DNA from: Lentisphaerae bacterium GWF2_57_35
Lineage (GTDB): Bacteria > Verrucomicrobiota > Kiritimatiellia > CAIQIC01 > GWF2-57-35
Reading direction: 5' to 3'
DNA length: 64,000 bases
Assembly: GCA_001804865.1 (NCBI GenBank)
Contig: MHBK01000044.1
Location: forward strand, 1 to 64,000
Both the position numbers and the translations under genes were made by a program. Numbering within the stretch: position 1 is the first letter of the stretch; every line of letters starts with the position of its first letter. The notes below the pieces were generated by a model. It worked only from the letters and a program-made list of their open reading frames with translations. It had not been told where the DNA came from and searched no databases. This document shows positions 32,701 to 38,900 of this stretch, in pieces.

Positions 32701-35618
32701 TGGATCGGTATGTCGCCGGCGAGAGCAGCGCCAACTCGACGTCGGAGGGAGCGGTGAGCGTCTGGAAATGGGATGCCTTGAGCGGAGTTCAAATCAACGC
32801 CCTGATTGCCGCCGGCTCGAATCAAGTCCTGGCGACGGTGTTCGATGCGGATGACGACCGGGCCGGCGACCGGCTGGCGATTTCCGATCAACAGTATGGC
32901 TATTTAAAGATCGTCGATGACGACACCAATGCTCCGCTGGCCCGCGACTTGCAGCTCAAAAATCACGAGCAGATTTACGATGGCGATATCCGATTCGGTC
33001 TGTGGAACATCAGCATGATCGTGGAGGATTACAGCGAAGTTTCCATGAACAGCCTGGATGGCTATTTCGCGCCGAACTACAGTCTCGTCAATTCGGGCGG
33101 CCAGACGGTTCAGACGCAGATTGGCTGGATCTATTGGAATAAGATGGTGGACAGCAATGTGTGGTCCCTGGGCCGCGCAACGCCCGGCGTGGCCTATGCC
33201 GATGTGACCACCGGCTTGTATTCGGTCGTATGGTCTGCGACGGACAAGGATAACGACCGTCCGGGCGATCCGATGCAGGCAATGCACAGCACGAACTTCC
33301 TGAACAGCACGAACGTCTTTATGGTGATCGACGACGATGTGGATATTCCTACATCGCCTTCCAACATCGTTCTGACGCCGTTTGGCTGGACGAACGTGAA
33401 TCACTTTGTCCTCGCGTTCGATCCGGCCAGGGATGCTTCGGGTATTTTCGAATATCGGGTTTCCACCAATACCGCGGAGCCGACCTTGGTCGTCGATGGA
33501 GAGCCGCTTCCGGCCACGTACGTGACCAGCTCGGTGCCAGTCAGCATCAGCAACGCGAGCTTTGAAGTGGGATCGGACGAGTTGAGCATGCCCTACGATC
33601 CGCTCTCCACCAACAACTGGCGGTCCTTCTCCTCGGACGGCGCCTATCTGAACTTTGCCGGCGATGTGGGCGGCGAGGAGGGCGTCCTGGCGTCGCGCCA
33701 TATTCTCGGCGCCGGCACTTTGTTCGACGGGGCGCCGCGGTATACGTTGTGTTCGCAGGATGTCTACTTGTACAACTCCAATCGCTTGCGGCCGTACATC
33801 GTCTTCAACGGATACTTTCTCGGCAACTTGTCGCACGTGGGCGCCGATGGAAACTATGGAGCGGCGTTCCTGAAGGCGGAAGGCTTTAATGCCGCTTCCA
33901 GCCGGACCTGGATCGTGGCCAACGAATGGAACGAAGATCATAACGGCGCCCCGCTGGTGGGCGTCAATGCCTCGATCTGGACGCAGGCGGTGCTGACCGT
34001 GACCAATGCCTCGGCCGACACGGAATTCATACGCTTCAGTTGCGGTCTCAGCGGGCATTCGTCGCAAATGGCGTATACCGGCTTTTGGGATAATTTGTCG
34101 GCCACGGTCTCGGTGCAGACGATCGGCGGCGTCATCTACACCAATGCGCCCAGCGGCATTACCACCAACTGGTTCTTTGCGATCGACGACGATAACGACC
34201 GGGTCAGCGATCGCCTGAAAGGTCCCAACACGAACTTCGTCATCATGTACGACGGCATAGCGCCTACGCAAATCATGAATGTCGTGGCATCCCCGGGCTT
34301 GGTCGACGACACTTCGGAAATCGACCTGACCTGGAGCAAACCGCGAGACGGCGGCGGGAGGGATTCCGATCCGTTGTCGCCCTGGTGGAGCTACAAGATT
34401 TACTACACGGACAATGGAGCCGATCCGACCACCAACAGTTCGCATTTCACCTTCGCCGACAATCCGGCGTTGAGCAACCGGCTGACCGAGTCGCTCACGC
34501 TGAGCAACTTCATATTTGGCGTCGAATACAACATTGCCATCGCCGGCATCGATGCGGCCGGAAACGAGGGGCCGATGTCGGCGCCGACGAATGTCTTGTT
34601 GTCCGGGTTCTTCGTCACTCAGGGCGTGGCCAATGCGACGACGGATTTGGGCAAGGTCGATATCGCCTGGACAGCTTCGGAGAATCGCGAATACGACTTG
34701 ATTTATGCGGATGCCGCGGATTTTTCGGCCAGCCTGAGCAATCGGTGGAAATTGGTGGAACGGGGCGTTGCCAGCTTGCTGAGCGACACCGGAAATGTGG
34801 CGGAAGGACGTGCGGCGCCTCTGAATCTGGGCAATAACATGCGGTTCTACCGCGCGGCGCAGAAGGGCCGATGGCAGACGAACCTAACTCGCCGTGTGGC
34901 GAGCGAAGAAATCTATGTGTTGAAGGCCATCAAGCTCTATCCCGGCCGAAACTGGATTGCCTTTCCGGGCGTCCCGGATACCTGCACGGCAGCCCGCGTG
35001 TTTGGACATAGCCTGCCGCGCGGCAGCAGCGCCGCCTTGTCCACGCGCGTTTCGTGGTATAGCCGGGGCTCTACGGCCATTGCGACGCAGACCATCTGGC
35101 TGTCGGATTCCCCGTTACGCTGGCAGGTGGGCAACCAGGATGCCGACGAAGTGCTCGTGCCTTTGCAGGAAGGCGTAGTGGTCGATATTCCGTCGAATTT
35201 AACCGTCCAGACGACGTTGTTCATTGGCCGTGTTCCGACCAATATTTGCAAGCAGTCGATCAAGGGCGGCACAGCGGTGAGCCCGGCTTACAATCTGACG
35301 GCTTTTGCGGCGCCCCGAAACGTGCATCCCAGTCAGATGAATCTGCTCGAATCGGGTTTCAAGGGCGGCGGCCGGCCCAGCCAGTCGGACAAGCTGATGA
35401 AGTACGACCGGGTCAATCAGCAGATCTCCGGCGCCGGCATTTGGTACAAGACCGCCGATTCAACCTGGCGTGAAGCCTCGGGCATCAATGGAGCGGTCAT
35501 TGGATACAACTACTTTACTCCGGACGATGGACTGGTGATCCTTACGGTTCATACCAACGATTGGGAATGGACCAACAAAGTTCTTTATACTTTGCCCACT
35601 CGTTACATGGATCCTTAA
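17724..35618 (+). CDS. Giant exported multidomain repeat protein (5,964 residues)
   Basis: The ATG at 17724 follows AAGGAG; an upstream ATG at 17646 lies inside the previous gene and is rejected. The N-terminus is an extended signal sequence of about 68 residues (hydrophobic core VMALSLGSFFMPSAYGA), as in large autotransporters. Then come autotransporter-associated beta-strand repeats (18385-20460), Hydin/choice-of-anchor-D Ig-like domains (from about 20470 and 21340), a BACON-like domain (21700-21990), two concanavalin-like modules (22318-23030, 23917-24606), a long array of Asp-rich repeats (23406-34200) interrupted by CBM-like jelly-roll modules starting with N-x-[GS]-FE-x-G, a lamin-tail domain (31126-31455) and a fibronectin type III domain (34270-34600). 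No autotransporter barrel follows; the C-terminal 250 residues (from YPGRNWIAFPG to PTRYMDP) are a distinct domain. A surface fibre or polysaccharide-binding scaffold is inferred. Confidence 0.9.
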   Translation: MNKKQSGMAVKHVHRFFQGLEKAAERFSILGKRLIGLSKHWNHVPIPVHSLVMALSLGSFFMPSAYGATVFWRSEASNGDWDSGQGCGEFGTPASPWWYSGWTGNESRGRPDCWGNHQLYFGNNDHLTMTLNGGWFAANQIIFQPAASSTRTFGSNGVNMNDAGAKIENGSSANHVFNCQVALNVATEINPVTGDMGFHNSIFNNGYWINVYGNSNKTLTIGGVLDQGGGLAVKQNASVILTNNNTFSGAIWIEKGLVQLGGHTNAMGVSGIVNVGTNATLELNYGAATLRPTTLTLFGTGTNETAGALRKTSASRTVWPGDITLGADSRVVVTGGGLDTRGTIAAGAYTLYVTNSIDVNMTAGSMTGSKTTGDGALHKSGSASFLLRPDASLAGNITLNQGTIRIATGTMSGGGVFSMADGTILQSDGGSGRTMSKPMTINGHVTLGAASTYNGPLSITNTVNLNSGVRTIGCPNTNTISGVISSGGLNKDGVGMLILSAVNTYDSATIVSNGILRISNTWGLGGFGGDTEVRSGAALELTGGIATPGGESLTLAGAGIGSGGALRNISGDNSFNGAITLTASSRINSDSGTLQLGADADISGAGLGLTVGGAGIVDIWGDLPTGTATLTKDGSGTLKLNNFAATRTWSGLTAISEGTLELTAANGISDDSAVAISSGATLNMAAGNDTVGSIAGAGSIVLGNSTLTAGGDDTSTLFSGVISGAGGALTKQGTGALTLTAANTHGGNTTVSAGSLIQNGTNTSSAVTVSAGAFLFGVGSAGGLTVSGTVGPGTNTIGIGPLAVASLTLNNGSAFRCQLGNFDDTTDRDFISNSGAATINASATVYVDSSLLSNWDNTQTKSWNIVVGGISSADNLVLDSTTYWDDGSYPMGGGSFSLSADGGNLVLTFAPTAAAVPDVIVLGTNMGAIAHGDATPSILDGTDFGSLTVDGGTLAHSFTITNSGAAALMITNVAIGGAHATNFIVIEQPQTFAVSNMLTNADWEQGDANWNWYGGTALDHENRETYNGVNCRRGTNMINMWWQHGLVHDIPVTPGSSYTFSVWAVTPSGDALNGDVHGEVKVEWYDSGWTPLTSSVTKTWAPSGYDVAVTVGEWIRISIDDRVAPVNAAWAKAVVGTWGSAGGGRVIYDDAQFFRTPGAGGMTTFKIRFDPSAAGTRTATAYITNNVAGKTPYTFALQGTGVTPEIVVSCDAVDIADGAAPGYDFGTLGVVNDSLTKSFVVANSGTEALTVGAVTTSGVDAADFVIVSSPTSPVPAGGSTLFQVRFDPSASGARNAAISFANNDSSENPFNFGLAGTGAAAGITNCPATLSLSAMVGSSPAAVGYGVTNIGRGTLNYEISTNAGWVIVFPVSGSLAAGAGQFHMVSIDSLGLSAGSYSAIITNADPAASNSPQTVAVSLTVTNIPDPTVVSAVADGAQMVRLAWTKNAGFDVMIVHRTGAAPGAPSQNVFYNVGDPCGSGTIIYKGSGASLEHIVASGQTHHYAFYSINNNAYYSPGVSASEAVGSYRADEIVESFAYTNDMPLLNLNGGSGWNSAWYGGDASSFTAVVNEATGEPTFANMTSYPSRVGNRIKLTNPGNGGMKSAARSFPAITSGKLYVSAMIGYAYDGASKWIGLGLASNGTDKLFLGEVGSADHKFGISDYGGGQTSAFDLNPWSAGNAASTGNTYLIVGRYDFATRVFNGSVYYRTNAVPTTEPASWEVTDTLAAGYMNGVDALLIKAGCSDGGATIGDCYFDEIRVATNWDELIGITRPVATNYSVYGYGPNQVYDGQATGGQFSVSMDFYDSSGMGENADFDIFNPGGIEILTNQQFASQTYLNNGLTLIASNASHAGYYPGDLGTYTGRFSAVNSNGIWAIDSSTCSFGVPLPMTFAVADDDTVDPALTALSPLKLLIGSTSYAGSDATTNAVFYVNAADLTAVGVGNPFRLSFAAYDLGSGLSCGSNASSYQVNVDIETAITDDTTHYQEHESSPYASTFSDGATSVWKWTSFSAAELAALTNVGTKKISATIYDGDNDRSGDRSYRINHQFGFLVVTSPAAGSAKVIYDGFASAAGSLSGGGGGAGWSNNWTLGGDPFADYAAGSFNAGYSSYPDPTGNKIVLYGDVNGRWVSATRTFDRAFTTGRVYFSYMMNYANNGNNKYAGIKLMADDVEVAFIGKVSGADKALGVVDAADNRISGYTLENGSGNDYIVAGVYDFSTRALNANAYKVSSDGSCEMVAEETRGYWNLTTTQTVGQIPKLTGIRLIAGSINGGEQVGYVYYDEVRVGTNWFEVTRKDGELYADEEATGPQVELIYIGTNYVEGLYDTQVTDAELANLSDQLDFAVRWTSSFGVFLTNNPNTFNIGSRSGQVCPNWDPLTKGASTNSLGMDSNFPSFYGYNGALVATAYVATAFSITNSQMGDKYFITVSGQNNNDAGGVITAPNGLAAVPVRRGITVNSNLEFYVIDDDIEMPRADSQISASSTNLLVNGGFEGSTNPTPWWIYEVSPGYGGSEVAPWAQRSGTNGIAFRAWDNLAYGGFGQNVDVDLANGNTFTFSIWGKADTDYASSSGETWLKLEFWTNSSDIAYSIYWDVYDVLINNRGQWIRFSVTHANKQPGITIVKPVIGGGSWVAGGPGGYSAAWDDATLVQDAPLNVFLGSSKKSDDIQSITTLTDGELASATAGNPLKFSIGAFDSYSGLARTDVAAGAATNTSLTIENFVVANVTNYDAALSSADSRGETATNVWKFTSFGLPEIDILYAAGTNAITVFLQDLDSDRTGDRLTSISNLTVGYMAVVDDDTVYPTVDVTNNLLQNVGFEIGEGVNIPSWNPWEHAYAVGRAAYSGTNGVEFTSPGWGNIWQGVAATPSNRYTLSYQVRKVSPSLALDIVYMKIEFHDVDLPATSLIMAHETNILAALSTNWQLFTFSSVAVPGARHVRASIGAGEWSGYSQVTTVQVDSVTLTESPYPLSIRLGSGAPLSFSVTNNSGLFALTDGNLAGIDSGSPLNFIFRGYDNNGSELSGLSRSSTAGSDGNNMNVSIAYLAADNVTNYVSALSSDLAGSRSDNATSVWSFVKVGGDVIQQLMDGGIANQIQGTLRDADADRSGDQLSVSNFSYGYLSVTDDDIVGPEISGTGGYLLFNNKSGTATPVTDGDLANNLTITTRVKDAFSGVYGTTSNQFWLYKPSGLWFGPSNWIATPAEGSPQGSYLASQTLGVQVTVPYDDRVLGVWTCRIAVTDFDVDRIGDGMTTVSNMTFTVVDDDSAAPEVGQIDSAFTYVTNAQYLHVTLNQTNKYTSGASTSRIFTVTDTELATLSASSILRLSIGARDAFSGLARTSSAGASTNAYMSLSIGNVVLGNITNFYADESSSLADTINGTRASTNVWRFETPFTSEQISSLTVAGTNPVVVMIPDADNDRTNDASVLFAQQIGYLVVVDGDQASPAVSNLVVMIGDAVAPLISGENTTNVIYRISDGDLAQAGTTPISLSFNVYDPASGIPRNNVGADTNMNVSVDVLAANNVANYIPPPVSTMDTKANNSTSLWTWSSSFDEGSVSNLYGEDWIVLGGGKGNATGSYRKVRANIPDDDNTYPGDINWRSNQQFGTIWVSDDDTNGPLFGVGAPGNLLRNGDFELGSERDQYGAYHWEYDDPDVHGGRWGTATRRTDYTGGGYPDSSDENVGTIGGTWSGGATSGGWWQDVPAMTNQTYEAGAWFWNDTGTYSPAFTALYCEVKMEFYNASGGLLSLFTNIFYTPGESWAWHSVTGTAPSTAFRIRTVFTAIDVGPNGAMRVDDTSLRIKSVTNLAMDVSIGQRSAYVTTENSFYGFGSSTSAVFWLTDGDLAMVDETNVLKIMFNVYDPTSGVMRSVVDEELNYDIGAIGTLQDIHETYLSDWSAAETKSVSSTSAFVHVSNFTIGGYHNGTTFVETGEVAQLIAAGTNAVIVSAPNDDRDRGLVDREWTINYQGGLFMVTDDDAEAPSPSWLYVGDDYTPGALNTSNTVTDAQMTNGLDFAYRLYDRSGLFITNNNAVTNFDGNLGNISPNWDLSSPSGALVVENVIHSSTNIFTPSGTESYVATAVEYNVSAVTYANNATGTWTLQISAQDQDQDRGWVPMPNGTTVSLDRAAASDVPLAFTVVDDDQAPPLKRTFDDSSWGVGMGVNYFIVATNGIIVTSRSGSSTNVNFTVTDGYIANLSPAHNLQFVFGVLDLNNGLSRALDGTDTNAFMNFSIGSVLSGVITGYDETASSANTPNAVMTNVWTFNDNTVFTRDVISNLVFTAGISNRVTVTAPDADNDRVNDRQTLYSDSVGWFSVIDDDTAGPVLSRVRFNGVTNNVTDGSLASDGFSLTGLVQDIKGVLGTNYPTLQLFNPLTPLSGTQYMTNPLIADGSGLAPTPTSIGRTNLPIAFDDRVLGAWTAIVYVADADNDGWGSGDRTSTTTNYVFQVIDDDVYAPNIIGAKLGTGSGSIGAADLIISEYIEGSSFNKYIEIFNGTDSSVDMTNYSLAVYFNGATTPTGVENPIPLAGILMPGAVYIVAHSSASGWSGVPNKVHPQCSFNGDDAVALLHSGATVDVVGVIGSTLYPGSDVTLVRKASVLNPTTAYDEDEWDVYPMDTFSIMGSHVGPVTDGDLRSGALAITGHVQDASGIYIAQNAPIYSIFSDQGVEGVSAEAFSQHPAANGDATSPEPLADLVPVFPYADLTLGTYTARIVTVDYDVDRAQDSITGFSDVVFAVIDDDTNTPVVGSSVGTRLRNSSFEIQGSSDRKAYAWDAGVPDGNGNWWGTASRESWRAKSGAYEMALNAWSQGTNAGIWQQVANTTPPGTIWNLSAWFWSDDGVAGGAGLYVWTSTVSEIKIEFFDSDFSLLDSVSQSFPEPGETWTQVSVSRAAPADAAWARAIVAAWDMGSSGSALGGALQLDDVMFGPTPPLAVKIGSSFVAGSDNTSNAVFTMLDAEVGTNSLSLLFGAYDPKSGLSRGTSSATTQMNVSVDGLAVNNVDRYVAGESSANSTSEGAVSVWKWDALSGVQINALIAAGSNQVLATVFDADDDRAGDRLAISDQQYGYLKIVDDDTNAPLARDLQLKNHEQIYDGDIRFGLWNISMIVEDYSEVSMNSLDGYFAPNYSLVNSGGQTVQTQIGWIYWNKMVDSNVWSLGRATPGVAYADVTTGLYSVVWSATDKDNDRPGDPMQAMHSTNFLNSTNVFMVIDDDVDIPTSPSNIVLTPFGWTNVNHFVLAFDPARDASGIFEYRVSTNTAEPTLVVDGEPLPATYVTSSVPVSISNASFEVGSDELSMPYDPLSTNNWRSFSSDGAYLNFAGDVGGEEGVLASRHILGAGTLFDGAPRYTLCSQDVYLYNSNRLRPYIVFNGYFLGNLSHVGADGNYGAAFLKAEGFNAASSRTWIVANEWNEDHNGAPLVGVNASIWTQAVLTVTNASADTEFIRFSCGLSGHSSQMAYTGFWDNLSATVSVQTIGGVIYTNAPSGITTNWFFAIDDDNDRVSDRLKGPNTNFVIMYDGIAPTQIMNVVASPGLVDDTSEIDLTWSKPRDGGGRDSDPLSPWWSYKIYYTDNGADPTTNSSHFTFADNPALSNRLTESLTLSNFIFGVEYNIAIAGIDAAGNEGPMSAPTNVLLSGFFVTQGVANATTDLGKVDIAWTASENREYDLIYADAADFSASLSNRWKLVERGVASLLSDTGNVAEGRAAPLNLGNNMRFYRAAQKGRWQTNLTRRVASEEIYVLKAIKLYPGRNWIAFPGVPDTCTAARVFGHSLPRGSSAALSTRVSWYSRGSTAIATQTIWLSDSPLRWQVGNQDADEVLVPLQEGVVVDIPSNLTVQTTLFIGRVPTNICKQSIKGGTAVSPAYNLTAFAAPRNVHPSQMNLLESGFKGGGRPSQSDKLMKYDRVNQQISGAGIWYKTADSTWREASGINGAVIGYNYFTPDDGLVILTVHTNDWEWTNKVLYTLPTRYMDP
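18385..20460 (+). repeat. Autotransporter-associated beta-strand repeats in the giant protein
   Basis: At least four copies of the [LT]-x-K-x-G-x-G-x-L-x-L pattern occur: GLAVKQNASVILTNNNTFSG, GLNKDGVGMLILSAVNTY, TLTKDGSGTLKLNNFAATR and GALTKQGTGALTLTAANTH, each followed by a G-T-L-E/R-L strand. This is the signature of passenger-domain beta-helices, implying an elongated right-handed helix after the signal sequence. Confidence 0.75.
23406..34200 (+). repeat. Array of Asp-triplet-bounded protein repeats (two classes)
   Basis: Fourteen hinges of the type [ITVAS]-D-[DG]-D-x(3)-P occur at about 23406, 25118, 26111, 27086, 27497, 28025, 28543, 29627, 30122, 30655, 31050, 31913, 32911 and 33326. 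Spacings cluster at 395-415 bases (class A) and 495-535 bases (class B), with longer intervals where an extra jelly-roll module is inserted. Class B contains TDGDLA, a YDxxSGLxR segment, a VW-x-[FW] strand and D-x-D-x-DR-x(2)-D just before the next hinge. Class A shares the first and last elements but has a DDR-[VL]-LG-x-W segment instead. The Asp-rich ends look calcium-binding. Confidence 0.7.
31126..31455 (+). other. Lamin-tail (LTD) domain inside the giant protein
   Basis: The segment begins DLIISEYIEGSSFNKYIEIF and continues with NGTDSSVDMTNYSLAVYFNG, PGAVYIVAHSSAS, CSFNGDDAVALLHSG and VVGVIGS. This is the ordered motif pattern of bacterial LTD domains, an Ig-like fold often found in secreted nucleases and surface proteins. 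It is inserted between two repeat hinges. Confidence 0.75.
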
Positions 35619-35982
35619 AGGCAGCGTGGAGGCTGGGGGGCTATCATGGCATCGCATGCGACAGTTTGTCGGGTCGATTTTTCCCATGAATCGGAGTATT
35701 GCCTTGTTGGCCGCCTGCCGTAGGCTCTCCCGTTTGTGTCTAAGCGGTTTTCTCTCGTTCGTGGCCTATAGATCTCTCTATCTTGACAAGATTTTGATTA
35801 AATGGGGGATCGAGCAATGGTTGTAATACGCTTATACAATGAAGCTCGCTATTTTTACACTCGCCAGCTATAAACATTCTAGTGTGCAACTAGTATGCTT
35901 ATGTAAGCTGCTGCTGGTTAGGCAGGCCGAAGAAGTATTTCTTTTGTCGATGTAAACGGTGACAGTTGAAAGGGCCGTGTGT
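35619..35982. other. Intergenic region upstream of the glycosidase gene
   Basis: This 364-base spacer is A/T-richer than its neighbours in its second half. A 66-codon frame at 35626 has no good ribosome binding site or protein-like sequence. A 5-bp inverted repeat (CTAGT/ACTAG, 35879-35893) and a weak TTTACA with an 18-base spacer to TCTAGT may be promoter elements for the gene at 35983. No terminator is evident after the giant gene. Confidence 0.4.
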
Positions 35983-38900
35983 ATGAGATTGATGGTAGGC
36001 CGGATGTCGAAGTGGTTCGCGTACCTATGCCTGGCAGGGATGTTGTCATGCGGATGTTGGGCCAGCGAAGGGTATTTAGAGCTGCATAACGGCTATTTCT
36101 GGGATGCGGCTTCCGGCCGTTACTTTATTCCGCACGGGGTGGCTTATCAATGCTGGAATCCTCCGGTCTATGCCAATCAAACCACGAATCAGGTGGAGTA
36201 TGACCTGCGAGAGATGAAGCGCATGCATGTGAATTCGTTGCGCGTCGAGTTTACGTGGAGCCAGATTGAAACCAATGAAGGGTGCTATCATTTTGCGAAT
36301 GCAGATTTTTTAATCGAACTGGCCGAAAAGCTGGATATGAAGCTTTTTATTTTAATGGGCTACCAGTATCCCCCGGAATGGTTTAAGACCAATTATCCCG
36401 CCCGCATGGCCTATCATTATGACCAATACATTAGCGCCACAGGCATTTCCGATGTGTTGAATTACAATTCCCCGGAAGCCAAGGCCAGCTATGCCTCGTA
36501 TGTCAGCGCGCTTTGTTCGCGCTACAAAAACTATAAGTGCATTGGAGGGTGGATTGTGGGCAACGAGTTTGCCTATTATGATTTGTGGGAGCCGCCCAAT
36601 AAGTATCCCAATCACCGGTTCCTCGGATTTGACACGAATTATAGCCGTCCGGCTTTTCAGAATTTCCTGAGTAATCAATATGGTGGAACGATTGCTATGC
36701 TGAATAGTAATTGGGGCACAGCCCATTCTTCGTTCAGCGTCATTGAGATGCCTACACAATTTCCTGTCAATCGAAGCGACCAAGCCGGCACGCAACGCAC
36801 GGGTTATTCGGATGTCCTGCTCTGGCGTCAACAGAGCATTGCGGATTTTTTGTCGGTGGGTGTGAGTGCCGCCAAATTGGCGGACACCAATCATCTGGTT
36901 ACCTATGCGATGGTGGGCGGCATATTCAGCGGCTATGACGACAATAATACCTGCGAGGATGCGAGGGCGATTGTCTCGGTCTGCGCAAGCAATGGGACGC
37001 CAGTGGATTTTTGGACGGTCAATAACTATCCATGGACCTGGACGGGAAACGAAATGCGATCCATGAATTATGGGATTGCCAAATATCGCGAAACCATCGG
37101 ACTGCCGGTTATGGTTTCGGAGTGTGGCTTGTCCGATAACGATGTGCTTCTGCCGGAGACGATCCATCGGCAGGCGCCGGCGTTGGCGAGTCTGCCTTGG
37201 GAGGCCATTATGTCCGGAGCCTTGGGCGCCCATATCTTCCATTGGAACGATCGCAACGAATACTATTCCTATGACAACGTGCTGAAACGGGAAGCCGGCT
37301 TTGGCATGATCCGCGCCTCGCGCCTGCTCAAGCGAGTCTATTGGAATGTTCTGGATGCGTATCGGCGCATGGACGAACTGCACATCGAGCAGTTGTTTCC
37401 AGGGGCCGCGCGACCGTCTGCCGATGTGCTGGCGTATTGGAGCAAGGAAACGGATTTGGGCGCAGGACGATTCAATCAGGAATTTGCCATGATCTGGCCC
37501 GCGTTTAAACGAATGGGCTTCCAGATCGGCATTATCGACGAGAATCAGTTCGATGCGTGCGCGTTTACAAATGCCAAGGCTTTGTTTTTGCCTCGCAACT
37601 TCCAGATGGAGCCGCAGCGTCTGGCGGCTTTGGAAACCAATGTTTTGGCGCGTGGCATTCATCTTTTTGCCGAAGCGGATTTGCCGGGGCAGTACGATTT
37701 CTACTATCGCTCCAACAGCAACTGGAAGGCTTCGATGGCTTCGATTTTCGGGTTGGATGTGAGCGAGGCCTCGCCCAGCTTTGAGTCCGGCTCCATGTGC
37801 TTGAATTATGACGATTTGCACCGGCTTTATATAACGGTTCAAACCAATTGGGGTCTGCTCAATACCAACTTCTCCGTGTGTTCATGGAAAATCTGGCAGG
37901 GCATTACCAATATTGACGCCACGGTGATTGCCACGCATCGCGGTGAAACCAACAAGAATGCAGAGCTCCCCGCGTTGTCTGTGAAGCCGCATGGAGCCGC
38001 GCGGGCCGTGTTTTCGTCGTTTGCCATCGGCGACACCCTTTCGGATGGAACGGATTCGAGCCGCTGGGAATTTCCGTGGGATGTTCGGACGATGATGTTG
38101 GATGCCGTCTTGCGGCAAACCTTCAATATGCAGCCCCGAATCGTTCTTTCAGGCGATCCGTTTGCGCGCTATGTGTTGCCGGACTACTGTACCTGCTCGA
38201 ACGGCAGCGTTCTGATCTCGTTGTTGAACATGAGCGGGCCGGATCATCCCGTCGCCAATCTCGTGGTTACCGCCCCCGGTTTGCTGGCCGGCAAAAAGGT
38301 CGAGAACCTGACCCGGGGCGGCGTGGTGGCGAATCCGGCGGGCGATTCGGTGACCGTTTCGATCGCGGGCGACGAATTCGTTCTGCTCTACGCCTACGAT
38401 TCCAGCCCTGTTTCAGATCGATCGATCGTCAATACCAATCGCGGGAAAATCTGGTTCGTGAATGGCGAGGCGACAGTTCCGACCCGGTTGTATCCGTCTC
38501 CCTCATGGCAGCCCGTACAGGTGGGCTACAGTATCCCGGTCGATTGGGATTGGGAAAACATCCGGGTGGGTTTGGAGCGAGTGGGGCCGGGAACCAATCG
38601 AATGCTCTACGGCATTTCGCACAGCAACTGGGTGGCTCCGGGAACCGGCGCCCTGTGGTTAAGCCTGCCCGTGCAAAATCCCGATCTGGCGGATACCAAC
38701 TACATTTCGACGCGGGAAGGCGGGGCCTATGTAATAACCGCCTGGATGGAAGATATGGGCGAGATTCACAGCCGCACGGAAGTGCCGGTCGAACTTTTCT
38801 GGGGCGTCAAGCCGCTGAGCCTACCGACCAATTTGCAGCCGAATACCGCCTATGACATCACGCTGAAATGGGAGGATATCCCTTCCTATCTTTCGGAGGA

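Noticed and set aside
21975..34445. Several long minus-strand ORFs (630, 660 and 513 codons) under the giant gene
   Set aside because: They are open only because the giant gene avoids certain codons; the sense frame shows coherent repeats and domains, and the antisense proteins show none.
35626..35826. 66-codon ORF in the gap before the glycosidase
   Set aside because: No ribosome binding site of note and no protein-like pattern; likely chance.
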